Made by a program: the position numbers and the translations under genes
NCBI RefSeq assembly: GCF_014203235.1
Contig: NZ_JACHIN010000005.1
Coordinates: forward strand, 372,001 to 436,000
Reading direction: 5' to 3'
DNA length: 64,000 bases
DNA from: Nonomuraea endophytica
Lineage (GTDB): Bacteria; Actinomycetota; Actinomycetes; Streptosporangiales; Streptosporangiaceae
Notes under the pieces: model-generated
The model's input: only the letters and a program-made list of their open reading frames with translations
Told to the model about the DNA's origin: nothing
The model's database searches: none
Shown: positions 9,381 to 17,782 of the stretch, piece by piece
Layout of the letters: the number at the start of each line of letters is the position of its first letter
How positions within the stretch are numbered: position 1 is the stretch's first letter

Positions 9381-9413
9381 GGGGGCGGGGCCCCCTCCTG
9401 GACCCCCGCCCCC
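9381..9413. terminator. Bidirectional hairpin terminator
   Basis: GGGGGCGGGG (9381-9390) pairs perfectly with CCCCGCCCCC (9404-9413) across a 13-base loop. It lies between the convergent ROK gene and the small secreted protein gene. There is no clear T-tract, which is usual for actinobacterial terminators. Confidence 0.6.
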
Positions 9414-9418
9414 GGTCG

Positions 9419-9823
9419 CTAGATCCAGAGCGTGCCGGTGTTGTCGGTGCCGGCGTCCGTGCGCACGAAACCTACGTAGCCACCGCGACCGGTGGGCACG
9501 TTGTACCAGCGGTACCCCTTGAGCTCACCGGGGTTGATGTAGAAACCGCCCTCGTCCTGGTGGTTTCCATCAGGGCCCGTGTACGACAGGCCGTGCACCC
9601 ACTGGCGGCCGACCCCGTCCCTGCGGTCGTACCAGACGGTGATCCACCGCTCCCCGGCGTTGATGTCGATGCACACCAGGCTCGGGCCCCAGCCGATGTT
9701 GTTGCACTTCGTGGGCAGCGCGGCGGCCGAGACCTCGGCCGCGCGGACGGGAGCCGCCTGGGCCGGGACGGCGAGCCCCAGCAGCGCGACGGAGGCGACG
9801 AGTGCCACCGCGAGTCTCTTCAT
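9419..9823 (-). CDS. Small secreted protein of unknown function
   Basis: A 134-residue product with a clear Sec signal peptide (MKRLAVALVASVALLGL ... AQA, cleavage near residue 24). The mature domain is about 110 residues, rich in Trp, Tyr and Gly, with two cysteines (in KCNNIG and LVCIDI) likely to form a disulfide. The pattern YDRRDGVGRQWVHGLSY suggests a small beta-rich fold, but I do not recognise the family. ATG at 9823 is preferred over ATG at 9829 because GAGGGG is better spaced from it. It is divergent from the STAND/WD40 gene, and the two share the upstream region. Confidence 0.75.
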   Translation of the reverse strand: MKRLAVALVASVALLGLAVPAQAAPVRAAEVSAAALPTKCNNIGWGPSLVCIDINAGERWITVWYDRRDGVGRQWVHGLSYTGPDGNHQDEGGFYINPGELKGYRWYNVPTGRGGYVGFVRTDAGTDNTGTLWI

Positions 9824-9941
9824 GGTCATTTCCCCTCGTTTTCCGGGTTCGGTATTCCGGCTTTCGCGGACGCCTCCCTGTATAGGAGTAAAGGCGTTGT
9901 TCGGTCTCACGCGCTGGACACCGAACATCAACCGCTGAACA

Positions 9942-12900
9942 ATGAACCCCGGCCGCCTATCGACAAGGGGGGCGACGATACCTCGCCAGGAACGCCCGCT
10001 GGGCCCGGCTGACGACGGGTTATCGCGGTTCGCGGCGGACCTGAGGAAACTCAGGGAAAAGGCCGGGACGCCGTCGTACCGGGAACTCGCCAAACGCGCG
10101 CATTATTCGGCCAGCACCCTTTCTGAGGCGGCCGGGGGCCGTAAACTTCCGAGTTTGTCGGTGACGTTGGCTTATGTCGCCTCATGTGGCGGGGACCTTC
10201 AGGAGTGGCGGGCCCGATGGTACGGGCTGGCCGACGAGCTGGCCCCGGAGGAGCCGGTCGACGAGGCGGCGGCGCCGTACCTCGGACTGGCGGCCTTCAG
10301 GCAGCAGGACGCCGAGCGCTTCCACGGCCGGGAGCGGCTCGTGGAGCGGGTGCGGACGATGGTGTCGGAGCGGCGGTTCGTCGCGGTGCTGGGGGCGTCG
10401 GGCTCGGGGAAGTCGTCGCTGCTGCGCGCGGGGCTGCTGCCCGCGCTCGCGGGGCGGCCCTCGCTGGTGCTGACCCCGGGCGCCCATCCGCTGCGCGAGT
10501 ACGCGACGGGTCTGGGCGCGATGCTCGGCGTCGCGCCAGGAGGGCTGCTCAGGGAGCTGACCGAACGGCCCGCCGACCTCGGCCTGCTGACCAGGCAGGT
10601 CGTGGCCAAAGAGGGTTCGGAGCAGGACTTCGTGCTGGTCGCCGACCAGTTCGAGGAGGTGTTCACGCTGTGCCAGGACGCCGCGGAGCGGGCCGCCTTC
10701 ATCGCGGCGCTGGTGGCCGCGGCCGGCGATCCCGGCAACCGCACCCGCGTCGTCATCGGCGTGCGCACCGACTTCTACCACCACTGCGCCCAGCACCCCG
10801 GCCTGGCCGAGGTCCTGCAGGACGCGCAGGTGCTCGTCGGCCCGATGACCGCGGAAGAGCTTCACCTGGCGATCACGCAACCGGCCGTCGACCTGGGCTA
10901 CCGGGTCGAGACCGCGCTGGTCTCCCGGCTGGTCGCCGACGCCACCGGCCAGGCGGGCGTGCTGCCGCTGCTGTCCCACACGCTGCTGGAGACCTGGCGG
11001 CGGCGGCGCGGCAACACGGTCAGCCTGACCGGGTACGAGGCCACCGGCGGCATCGAACGCGCCGTCGCCCAGAGCTCGGAGGCGGTCTACAACGCGCTCG
11101 GCGCGGACGGGCAGGCACTGGTCCGGCAGATCTTCCTCCGGCTGACCGCGCTCGGCGAGGGCACCGAGGACACCAGACGCCGCATCTCCCGCGGCGAACT
11201 CGACCATCCGCAGGCCGCCGAGGTGCTCGAAGCGCTGGCCCGCGCCCGGCTCATCACCCTGCACGGCGACGCCGTGGAGATCGCGCACGAAGCGCTGATC
11301 AGGTCCTGGCCGCGCCTGCGCGCCTGGCTGGCCGATGACCGCGACGGCCTGCGCGTCCACCGCCAGATCACCGAGGCGGCCGAGGCGTGGGAGGAGGAGA
11401 GCAGGGACCACGCCGCGCTGCACCGCGGCACCCGCCTGGCCGTCGCCCTGGAGTGGGCGGCCGCCCACCGTCCGCTCCTGTCGCCGAGGGAACGCGACTT
11501 CCTGGCCGCCAGCGCCACCGCGGCGGCCGAGGACCAGGCCGCGGCCCGGCGGCGGGCCCGGCGGCTGCGGCGGCTCACGGCGCTGCTGGCCGTCCTGGTG
11601 ATGCTGACCACGGCCACCATGATCTACGCCGTCCGCTCCGAGCAGGCCGCCACCCGCCAGCGCGACCTGGCCCTGTCGCAGAAGGTCGCCGGCGAGGCCG
11701 ACCGGCTCCGCCAGACCGACCCTGCGTTGTCCGCGCAGCTCAGCCTGGCCGCCTACCGCCTGTCGCCCACCGAGGACGCGCGCAACAGCCTGCTGCGCGT
11801 CTTCGCCACCCCGTACGCCACCCGGCTGACCGGCCACAGTGACCGGGTCAACTCGGTCGCGGTGAGCCCGGACGGCCACACGCTGATCAGCGCGAGCCGC
11901 GACCGGACCGCGCAGCTCTGGGACATCACCCATCCGCACCGGCCGCGCCGGCTGGCGGTGCTGACCGGGCACCGCGGCAACGTCAACGCCGCCGCCTTCA
12001 GCCCCGACGGCCGGCTGGCCGCCACGGCGAGCTGGGACCACACGGTGCGGCTGTGGCACCTTTCCGATCCCGGGCGGCCGCCGGCCGTACTGCCGCACGA
12101 CGCCAACGTGAACGCGGTCGCCTTCAGCCCCGACGGCAGGCTGCTGGCCACGGCGAGCGACGACCGCATCGCCCGGGTGTGGGACGTCGCCGGGCTGCGG
12201 GTCGCGGCGAGCCTGCGGGGTCACCGCGCCGCCGTGGTGTCGGTGGCGTTCAGTCCCGACGGGCGCACGCTGGCCACCGGCTGCTTCGACCACACCGCCC
12301 GGCTGTGGGATCTGGCCGGCCCCGGCCGGCCGGTCTCCCTGCGTGGGCACATCGGCCCTGTGGCCTGGGTGGCGTACCGGCCGGACGGCCACCTGCTCGC
12401 CACGGCCGGCAACGACGGCGACGTCCGCCTCTGGCAGGTCGACGGGACCCGCGCGCGGGCGCGGGGGCTCGTCGGCGAGCACGAGGACATCGTGCGCTCG
12501 GTCGCCTTCAGCACCGACGGCCGCACGCTCGTCAGCGCCGGGCACGACGACGCCGTGCGCCTGACCGACGTCGCCGACCCGGACCGGCCCCGGGCACTGA
12601 CCACGTTCACCGGCCACACCGGCAACGCGGTCTCGGCCGTGTTCGCCCCCGGCGGGCGCACGCTGGCCTCGGCCAGCGACGACTACACCGTCCGGCTCTG
12701 GGACCTGCCCTATCCCGCGCTGACCGGGCACACCGGCGGCGTCTACTGGCTGGCGTTCAGCCCCGGCGGCCGCACGCTCGCGACCGTCGGGGAGGACCGC
12801 GCGCTGCACCTGTGGGACGTCGCCGAGCCCGGCCGCACCCGGCAGCGCGCCGTCCTGACCGGCCACGACGCGGCCGTCTGGGGCGTGACGTTCAGCCCCG

Positions 12901-13769
12901 ACGGCGCCACAGCGGCCACCGCCGCCTACGACCGCACCGTCCGGCTCTGGGACGTCGCCGCCGCCCGCCCCGGCCCGCTCGCGACGCTCACCGGCCACAC
13001 CGCCAACGTCAACGCCGTCGCCTTCTCCCCCGACGGCGCCACCCTGGCCAGCGCGAGCCTGGACACCACCGTGCGGTTCACCGACGTGCGCGACCCCCGC
13101 CGGCCCCGCCACTCGGGCGGCTTCACGGCCGACGCCGAAGGCGTCAACACGCTCGCCTTCAGCCCCGATGGCCGCACCCTGGCCACCGCCGGCTGGGACC
13201 ACGACGCCCGGCTGTGGAACGTCACCGACCTGAGCCGCCCCATCCCCCTGTCCACGCTGACCGGCCACGCCGACGGCATCAACTCCCTCGCCTTCAGCCC
13301 CGACGGCCGCACGCTGGCCACCGCGAGCTTCGACCGCACCGCCCGCCTCTGGGACGTCACCGACCCCGCGCACGCCCACGCGCTGGCCACGCTCAACGGT
13401 CACACCGGCAGCGTCTCCATGGTCGCCTTCAGCCCGGACGGCCGCCGGCTGGCCACGACGGGCAACGACCGCTCGCTGCGTCTGTGGGACCTGGCCGACC
13501 GCCGCCGCCCCGTGGAGATGGCCGCGCTCGGCGCGCACGCCGACGGGGTCTCCTCCGTCGCGTTCGGTCCCGACGGCCACACCGTGGCGACCGGCAGTCA
13601 CGACCGCACGGCGCTGGTCTGGGAGACCGCCACGGTACGGCTGGCCGCCCGGTTGTGCGAGGCCGCCTTCCCCCGGATCACCGAGGCGGAATGGGCCACG
13701 CACTTCCCCGGCCTGCCGTACCGGCCGCCGTGCGAGACCCGGACGGGATTTGTCGGGCTCGCCGAGTAG
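9942..13769 (+). CDS. HTH-STAND NTPase-WD40 signalling protein
   Basis: Up to 1,275 residues. An N-terminal XRE-like helix-turn-helix (about 25-90) leads to a STAND/nSTAND1 NTPase with Walker A GASGSGKSS (about 150) and Walker B FVLVADQFEE. A single hydrophobic segment follows (about 545-567), then 14 WD40 repeats (about 629-1229), enough for two seven-bladed propellers. Such proteins act as ligand-sensing switches in actinobacteria; the target is unknown. The only ATG near the start (9942) has no ribosome-binding site. Relatives usually begin at the MPRQERPL-like segment, which here starts with ATA at 9978, preceded by AAGGGGGG. The true start is therefore uncertain. Confidence 0.88.
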   Translation: MNPGRLSTRGATIPRQERPLGPADDGLSRFAADLRKLREKAGTPSYRELAKRAHYSASTLSEAAGGRKLPSLSVTLAYVASCGGDLQEWRARWYGLADELAPEEPVDEAAAPYLGLAAFRQQDAERFHGRERLVERVRTMVSERRFVAVLGASGSGKSSLLRAGLLPALAGRPSLVLTPGAHPLREYATGLGAMLGVAPGGLLRELTERPADLGLLTRQVVAKEGSEQDFVLVADQFEEVFTLCQDAAERAAFIAALVAAAGDPGNRTRVVIGVRTDFYHHCAQHPGLAEVLQDAQVLVGPMTAEELHLAITQPAVDLGYRVETALVSRLVADATGQAGVLPLLSHTLLETWRRRRGNTVSLTGYEATGGIERAVAQSSEAVYNALGADGQALVRQIFLRLTALGEGTEDTRRRISRGELDHPQAAEVLEALARARLITLHGDAVEIAHEALIRSWPRLRAWLADDRDGLRVHRQITEAAEAWEEESRDHAALHRGTRLAVALEWAAAHRPLLSPRERDFLAASATAAAEDQAAARRRARRLRRLTALLAVLVMLTTATMIYAVRSEQAATRQRDLALSQKVAGEADRLRQTDPALSAQLSLAAYRLSPTEDARNSLLRVFATPYATRLTGHSDRVNSVAVSPDGHTLISASRDRTAQLWDITHPHRPRRLAVLTGHRGNVNAAAFSPDGRLAATASWDHTVRLWHLSDPGRPPAVLPHDANVNAVAFSPDGRLLATASDDRIARVWDVAGLRVAASLRGHRAAVVSVAFSPDGRTLATGCFDHTARLWDLAGPGRPVSLRGHIGPVAWVAYRPDGHLLATAGNDGDVRLWQVDGTRARARGLVGEHEDIVRSVAFSTDGRTLVSAGHDDAVRLTDVADPDRPRALTTFTGHTGNAVSAVFAPGGRTLASASDDYTVRLWDLPYPALTGHTGGVYWLAFSPGGRTLATVGEDRALHLWDVAEPGRTRQRAVLTGHDAAVWGVTFSPDGATAATAAYDRTVRLWDVAAARPGPLATLTGHTANVNAVAFSPDGATLASASLDTTVRFTDVRDPRRPRHSGGFTADAEGVNTLAFSPDGRTLATAGWDHDARLWNVTDLSRPIPLSTLTGHADGINSLAFSPDGRTLATASFDRTARLWDVTDPAHAHALATLNGHTGSVSMVAFSPDGRRLATTGNDRSLRLWDLADRRRPVEMAALGAHADGVSSVAFGPDGHTVATGSHDRTALVWETATVRLAARLCEAAFPRITEAEWATHFPGLPYRPPCETRTGFVGLAE
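11824..13640 (+). repeat. Fourteen tandem WD40 coding repeats
   Basis: About 14 units of roughly 120-135 bases encode the pattern GH ... VAFSPDGRTLATAS.D.T.RLWD. They are diverged in protein sequence but share codon runs such as TTCAGCCCCGACGG. Units 3, 6 and 11 have weakened GH motifs. Fourteen units fit two seven-bladed beta-propellers. Confidence 0.85.
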
Positions 13770-13780
13770 GCTCCACCTTC

Positions 13781-14596
13781 ATGGACCAACTGACGCTGAT
13801 GGCCGTGCACGCCCACCCCGACGACGAGGTCCTGAGCACCGGTGGCATTCTCGCGCGCTATGCCGACGAGGGCATCCGCACCGTCCTCGTGACCTGCACC
13901 AACGGGGAGCAGGGCGACGGCGTGGGCGGGGTGAAGCCGGGTCAGGAAGGCCATGACGCCGCCGCCGTGGCCCAGCAGCGGCTGGCCGAGCTGCGCGAGT
14001 CGGCCGGGCACCTGGGCATCACCCACGTGGAGCTGCTCGGCTACCAGGACTCCGGCATGGACGGCTGGGACGCCAACCATGACGCCTCCTCCTTCGCCAA
14101 CGTGCCGGTCGAGGAGGCCGCCGCCAAGCTGAGCGCCCTGATCGAGCGCTACCGCCCGCAGGTCGTCGTCACCTACGACGAAAACGGCGGCTACGGCCAC
14201 CCCGACCACATCCAGGCCCACCGCGTCGCGCTCGCCGCGGCGAAGAGCACGGGCATCCCGGCGAAGTTCTACTACACCGCCATCCCCCGCGCGCGGATGC
14301 GCGAGATGTTCGAGCAGATGAAGGCCGCAGGCGTCGACTTCGGCGAGGACTTCGACCCCGACGCCGACTTCGGCACCCCCGACGAGCTCATCACCTCCGT
14401 CGTGGACGTCTCCGCGATGATAGAGCGCAAGCTCAAGGCGCTGCGCGCGCACGCCAGCCAGGGCGACAGCATCTTCGTCCTGCAGATGCCCGACGAGGCA
14501 CAGAAGATGGTCTTCTCCCACGAGGCCTTCATCCGCGTCAGCTCCACGGTCGAGGCCCCCGACCACGAGGACGACCTGTTCGCCGGACTGCGCTGA
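13781..14596 (+). CDS. PIG-L family deacetylase, MshB-like
   Basis: A 271-residue zinc-dependent N-deacetylase of the LmbE/PIG-L family. The zinc motif AHPDDE lies near the N-terminus (residues about 10-15) and the second metal ligand sits in GGYGHPDHIQAHRVAL. The sequence is closest in style to MshB/Mca, the GlcNAc-Ins deacetylase and mycothiol-conjugate amidase of actinobacteria, so a role in mycothiol chemistry or detoxification is plausible. The ATG is 11 bases after the WD40 gene stop and lacks a strong ribosome-binding site. Its last base overlaps the start of kptA. It could also deacetylate another N-acetylglucosaminyl substrate. Confidence 0.85.
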   Translation: MDQLTLMAVHAHPDDEVLSTGGILARYADEGIRTVLVTCTNGEQGDGVGGVKPGQEGHDAAAVAQQRLAELRESAGHLGITHVELLGYQDSGMDGWDANHDASSFANVPVEEAAAKLSALIERYRPQVVVTYDENGGYGHPDHIQAHRVALAAAKSTGIPAKFYYTAIPRARMREMFEQMKAAGVDFGEDFDPDADFGTPDELITSVVDVSAMIERKLKALRAHASQGDSIFVLQMPDEAQKMVFSHEAFIRVSSTVEAPDHEDDLFAGLR

Positions 14597-15138
14597 TGGA
14601 CGAGCGGCGGCTGGTGCGTGTCTCGAAGTACCAGTCCAAGCACCTGCGGCACGAGCCCGGCCGGATCGGCCTGGAGCTCGACCCCAACGGCTGGACGGAC
14701 ATCGGCACGTTCCTGGCCGCCGCCACTGCCCACGGCTTCCCGATCACCGGGGATGAGCTCGACGCGGCCGTCGCCCAGAACGACAAGCGCCGCTTCACCG
14801 TCGATGACGGCCGCATCCGCGCCAACCAGGGCCACTCGATCCCCGTCGACCTGGACCTGCCGGTCGCGACGCCGCCCGAGATCCTGTTCCACGGCACGGT
14901 GGCCCGGGTGCTGCCGGCCATCAGGGCCGAGGGCCTGCGCCCGATGAACCGTCACCACGTGCACCTCTCCCCCGACCGCGAGACCGCCCGGCGCGTGGGC
15001 GCCCGCCGCGGCCGCCCGGTCATCCTCGTCGTCGACTCCGCCGCCATGCACGCCTCCGGTCATGACTTCCACCTGACCGCCAACGGTGTCTGGCTCGCCG
15101 CGACCGTGCCGCCGGTGTACATCCGCTTCCCGGACTGA
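14596..15138 (+). CDS. kptA: RNA 2'-phosphotransferase, Tpt1/KptA family
   Basis: A 180-residue enzyme, the family's usual length. KptA/Tpt1 transfers the 2'-phosphate of RNA to NAD+, releasing ADP-ribose cyclic phosphate and nicotinamide. The conserved catalytic and NAD-binding motifs are present: SKHLRHEP, RIRANQGHS, ILFHGT and HHVHLS. The ATG overlaps the preceding stop by one base (TGATG), so the two genes are translationally coupled. Bacteria lack the yeast-type splicing pathway, so the physiological substrate is unknown; RNA repair or ADP-ribosylation is discussed for the family. No RNA ligase gene is adjacent. Confidence 0.9.
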   Translation: MDERRLVRVSKYQSKHLRHEPGRIGLELDPNGWTDIGTFLAAATAHGFPITGDELDAAVAQNDKRRFTVDDGRIRANQGHSIPVDLDLPVATPPEILFHGTVARVLPAIRAEGLRPMNRHHVHLSPDRETARRVGARRGRPVILVVDSAAMHASGHDFHLTANGVWLAATVPPVYIRFPD

Positions 15139-15201
15139 CCTGGCCAAGAGCGCCAATCCCTCGAAATATCAGGACTTGTCGCCGTTTTCTGACATCTTGA
15201 C

Positions 15202-15228
15202 AGATCTGATCACTGAGTGATCAGATCT
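15202..15228. promoter_or_regulatory. Perfect 27-bp palindrome upstream of metzincin gene
   Basis: The arms AGATCTGATCACT (15202-15214) and AGTGATCAGATCT (15216-15228) are exact complements around a single G at 15215. The element is AT-rich relative to its surroundings and lies 160 bases upstream of the secreted protease start and 63 bases after kptA. It looks like a high-affinity operator for a dimeric regulator (GntR or TetR type by general resemblance). No regulator gene is adjacent. It could also act as a hairpin after kptA, but the absence of a loop favours an operator. Confidence 0.6.
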
Positions 15229-15387
15229 CTTCGAGCCCAGAACTTATGTCGGTTTAGCACCGGGCTCACCAAGATCACCTCACTGACGGAGTCCGCGACG
15301 GCGCGCCCTTCCCCGCGGACTCCGCCAGCAGGCCGGCCTGCGCCAAGAGCTCGTTCGCACCGTTACCCGCATGGAAGGAACGCTGCC

Positions 15388-16074
15388 TTGCTCCACACGT
15401 ACGCCAAGCACGCCGCGACCCTCGGCAGATCGGCCCCGGCGCGCATCGTCGCCGTGCTGATCGGCGTGGTCGCCGTGCTGGCCCCGCTGCAGGCCTCCGC
15501 CGCCGCCCCCGGCTACGACGGCATCTACCCCAACGACAGATACCGCCCCACCTGCGCCGACCTCGGCGGCGAGCCGACCGGCTCGGCCACCGTCTGCCTC
15601 ACCGACAACAGCACGCTCACGTACTACGCCGACTCCTCCGGGTGGGGCAAGGTCGAGGACCTCGACAAGCTGGAACTCGGCGAGATGCTCTACCAGCAGT
15701 ACGACCCCACCAACCTCAGCGTCTCCTACGACTACAGCCCCGTCTTCGACGGCGAGGCGGAGACCGACATCGTCTACCAGGAAGACAGCCGGGGCCTCGA
15801 CGGCGCCATCGGCGTGGCGTGGTGCAACGACCGCGTCAACGGCAACAACTGGCGCTGCGACCAGACCTACGTCCGCATCGCGGGCAACGGCTATTACCAG
15901 AAGCACGGGGTCACCTGCCACGAGACCGGCCACGTGGTGGGGCTCCTGCACGGATTCAACACCGACCCCGAGATCCACTACCAGGACAGCCGCCTCGGGT
16001 GCATGCAGACGGGCAGGATCCCCCCGGGCTCGCTCGGGGCCAACAACAAGTACTTCATCAACGAGGTCTACTAG
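15388..16074 (+). CDS. Secreted metzincin-type zinc metalloprotease
   Basis: A 228-residue exported protease. The TTG at 15388 follows GGAAGGA and opens a signal peptide (ARIVAVLIGVVAVLAPLQASA, hydrophobic core about residues 17-35). The extended zinc motif HETGHVVGLLH gives His178, Glu179, His182 and His188, and GCMQTG about 20 residues later fits a Met-turn, so it belongs with the metzincins. Size and layout recall snapalysin-type small neutral proteases, but family assignment is tentative. Four or more cysteines suggest disulfides. A second secreted protein starts 17 bases downstream behind GGAGGAG and is probably in the same operon. Confidence 0.82.
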   Translation: MLHTYAKHAATLGRSAPARIVAVLIGVVAVLAPLQASAAAPGYDGIYPNDRYRPTCADLGGEPTGSATVCLTDNSTLTYYADSSGWGKVEDLDKLELGEMLYQQYDPTNLSVSYDYSPVFDGEAETDIVYQEDSRGLDGAIGVAWCNDRVNGNNWRCDQTYVRIAGNGYYQKHGVTCHETGHVVGLLHGFNTDPEIHYQDSRLGCMQTGRIPPGSLGANNKYFINEVY

Positions 16075-16091
16075 CCCGCTGGAGGAGCTCC

Positions 16092-16856
16092 ATGAACCGC
16101 ACTTCCACGATCTCCCTCTCGGCGCTGGCGGGCGCGGCGGTCCTGGCCACCGGCGTCCTCATGATGAACGGCGGCGCCGCCGCGAACCCTTCGGCCGGCC
16201 CCCGTGACGCCATCGTCATGGGCCACGGCCTGGAGGTCGTCGACAGCCAGACCGCCGACCACTGGGTGTCCGGCGCCCAGCACGTCGTCACCTACACCGT
16301 GACCGGCGAGACCGAGCAACCACCGCAGGACAGCGAGATCGAACGGCGGGAAGGCCTCACCTACCGCACCGTTCACGCCCGCATCGACAAGGTCCTGTGG
16401 TCCGGGGACGGCGCGCTCAAGCCGCCCGCGGGGGCCTGGGACTTCCGGACGTACGGCTCGGCCTTCAACGACAACGACGGCGCCGGGACGGCCAAGTTCG
16501 CGCTGGAGGGCCGGCCTCGGGTCGAGGCCGGGCACACCTACATCGCGGCCCTGCGCTGGCGTGACGATCCCTGCTCGGACGACCCCGCCAAGGGGACCTG
16601 GGGCAGCCTCGGCTCGGGGGCGATCCTGCCGTACGACGGGGAGGTCATCGGTCAAGGGGAGTACGAGGGGCGGGTGCGCACCGCCGTACAGAACAAGGCG
16701 CTCATGACCGGGGAGAGCCCCGACGGGGCGCTCGCCGGGAAGCTGGCCGGACAGAAGGTGGAGTCCCTGCTGGACGCGCTCAAGCGGGCCAAGCCGATCC
16801 AGGGGTTCGGCGCCGACCTGGCGGAGACGTGCGACCCCGAGGACGCCGCCGGATAA
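16092..16856 (+). CDS. Secreted protein of unknown function
   Basis: A 254-residue exported protein. The signal peptide is MNRTSTISLSALAGAAVLAT with cleavage near ANPSAG; an upstream open frame overlaps the protease and is not used, because GGAGGAG sits seven bases before ATG 16092. The mature part (VDSQTADHWVSGAQHVVTYTV, RVEAGHTYIAALRW) reads as a beta-rich domain, similar in feel to uncharacterised actinobacterial proteins predicted to be secreted. Two cysteines are present, one in DPCSDD and one in ETCDPE. Its position 17 bases after the metzincin suggests a partner, substrate or inhibitor, but nothing in the sequence shows which. Confidence 0.75.
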   Translation: MNRTSTISLSALAGAAVLATGVLMMNGGAAANPSAGPRDAIVMGHGLEVVDSQTADHWVSGAQHVVTYTVTGETEQPPQDSEIERREGLTYRTVHARIDKVLWSGDGALKPPAGAWDFRTYGSAFNDNDGAGTAKFALEGRPRVEAGHTYIAALRWRDDPCSDDPAKGTWGSLGSGAILPYDGEVIGQGEYEGRVRTAVQNKALMTGESPDGALAGKLAGQKVESLLDALKRAKPIQGFGADLAETCDPEDAAG

Positions 16857-16866
16857 CACGACACCA

Positions 16867-16894
16867 GGCGGCGCACGTCCGGACGTGCGCCGCC
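16867..16894. terminator. Perfect 28-bp inverted repeat, terminator of the secreted-protein operon
   Basis: GGCGGCGCACGTCC (16867-16880) is followed directly by its exact complement GGACGTGCGCCGCC (16881-16894), ten bases after the stop of the upstream gene. The strong GC stem between convergent genes fits an actinobacterial terminator. Confidence 0.65.
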
Positions 16895-16906
16895 ACCGGC
16901 CTCACC

Positions 16907-16945
16907 CCAAGGCAGCGCACGTCCGCAGCGCGTGCGCGGCCTTGG
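16907..16945. terminator. Second hairpin, probable terminator for the minus-strand gene
   Basis: CCAAGGCAGCGCAC (16907-16920) pairs with GTGCGCGGCCTTGG (16932-16945) with one mismatch and an 11-base loop. It lies just beyond the stop of the RmlD-like gene (minus strand). Read on that strand it would form a stable hairpin. Confidence 0.55.
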
Positions 16946-16957
16946 GCTGTTTGAGGG

Positions 16958-17773
16958 TCACGTCATGAACTCGCGGGCGCCGCGCAGCCGGGTCCGCAGC
17001 CGTGCCTGGGTGACCCGGCAGTCCAGCCGCACGTCGAGGGGCCCGCGCAGGTCCGTGGCCGCTCGGGTGCCGCTCGGCAGGCGGGCGGGGTCGAGCCCGT
17101 CCCGGCGCGCGATCAGGCATCCCAGCTCGTACCGGCTCACCGCGTCCGCACCGGCGACGTGGTGGACCCCCGCCCCGTCCGGACCCGTGAGCTCCAGGAG
17201 CGCGGCGGCGAGATCGGCGACGTGCACGGGGCAGCGCACGTCGTCGGTGAACAACACGCCCTCCCGCCCCGCCGCCAGCGCGTGGGCGAACGCCTCGTGC
17301 GACGAACCGCCGTCCCCGACGATCAGCGAGGTCCGCACGATCGCCGCCGCGGGGACCATCGCCCGCACGGCCACCTCAGCCGCCGCCTTCGCCGCGCCGT
17401 AGGGGCTGATCGGGTCAGGGACGCTCGTTTCCGCATAGACGACCGCCTGACCGGAGAAGACGGCATCGCTGGACACGTGGACCAGACGCCCGCCGCTCTC
17501 GGACACCGCCCCGGCCACATGAGCGGCGCCCACCGCCGTCGTCACCCAGTCAGAGGGCCGGTAGGCCGCGTTGACCACCACGTCAGGGCCGAACTCGGCG
17601 ATCCGGGCGGCGACAGCGGCGCGGTCGCGGACGTCGAGCCTCAGCCACTCGGCTCCCCGCGCCTGACCCGGGCGGGTCAGAAAGGTGGCGGCCACCTGAT
17701 GGCCGTCGGCCGCGGCCCGCCGGGCGAGCTCACTGCCCAGGAAGCCGCTGCCGCCGACGACGATGACTCTCAT
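16958..17773 (-). CDS. NAD(P)-dependent SDR, RmlD-like sugar nucleotide reductase
   Basis: A 271-residue extended-type short-chain dehydrogenase. It has the nucleotide-binding GGSGFLGSELARR at residues 7-19, the VNAAYRPSD segment, an active-site Ser region (HVSSDAVFSG) and the YGAAK catalytic Tyr-Lys pair. The closest family by pattern is dTDP-4-dehydrorhamnose reductase (RmlD), which makes dTDP-L-rhamnose. No other rhamnose genes are nearby, so the substrate may be a different sugar nucleotide or a small carbonyl compound. A small secreted-protein gene lies ten bases upstream on the same strand. Confidence 0.8.
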   Translation of the reverse strand: MRVIVVGGSGFLGSELARRAAADGHQVAATFLTRPGQARGAEWLRLDVRDRAAVAARIAEFGPDVVVNAAYRPSDWVTTAVGAAHVAGAVSESGGRLVHVSSDAVFSGQAVVYAETSVPDPISPYGAAKAAAEVAVRAMVPAAAIVRTSLIVGDGGSSHEAFAHALAAGREGVLFTDDVRCPVHVADLAAALLELTGPDGAGVHHVAGADAVSRYELGCLIARRDGLDPARLPSGTRAATDLRGPLDVRLDCRVTQARLRTRLRGAREFMT

Positions 17774-17782
17774 GGCCGCGCC

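Noticed and set aside
11824..13640. Regularly spaced repeats considered as a CRISPR array
   Set aside because: The period is about 120-135 bases, in frame and explained by WD40 repeats; there are no short identical repeats with unique spacers. The same reasoning rejects the hemopexin arrays at 32830-39090.
10182..13703. A long minus-strand frame opposite the WD40 gene
   Set aside because: Repetitive translation simply mirrors the WD40 repeats; no start signal or domain.
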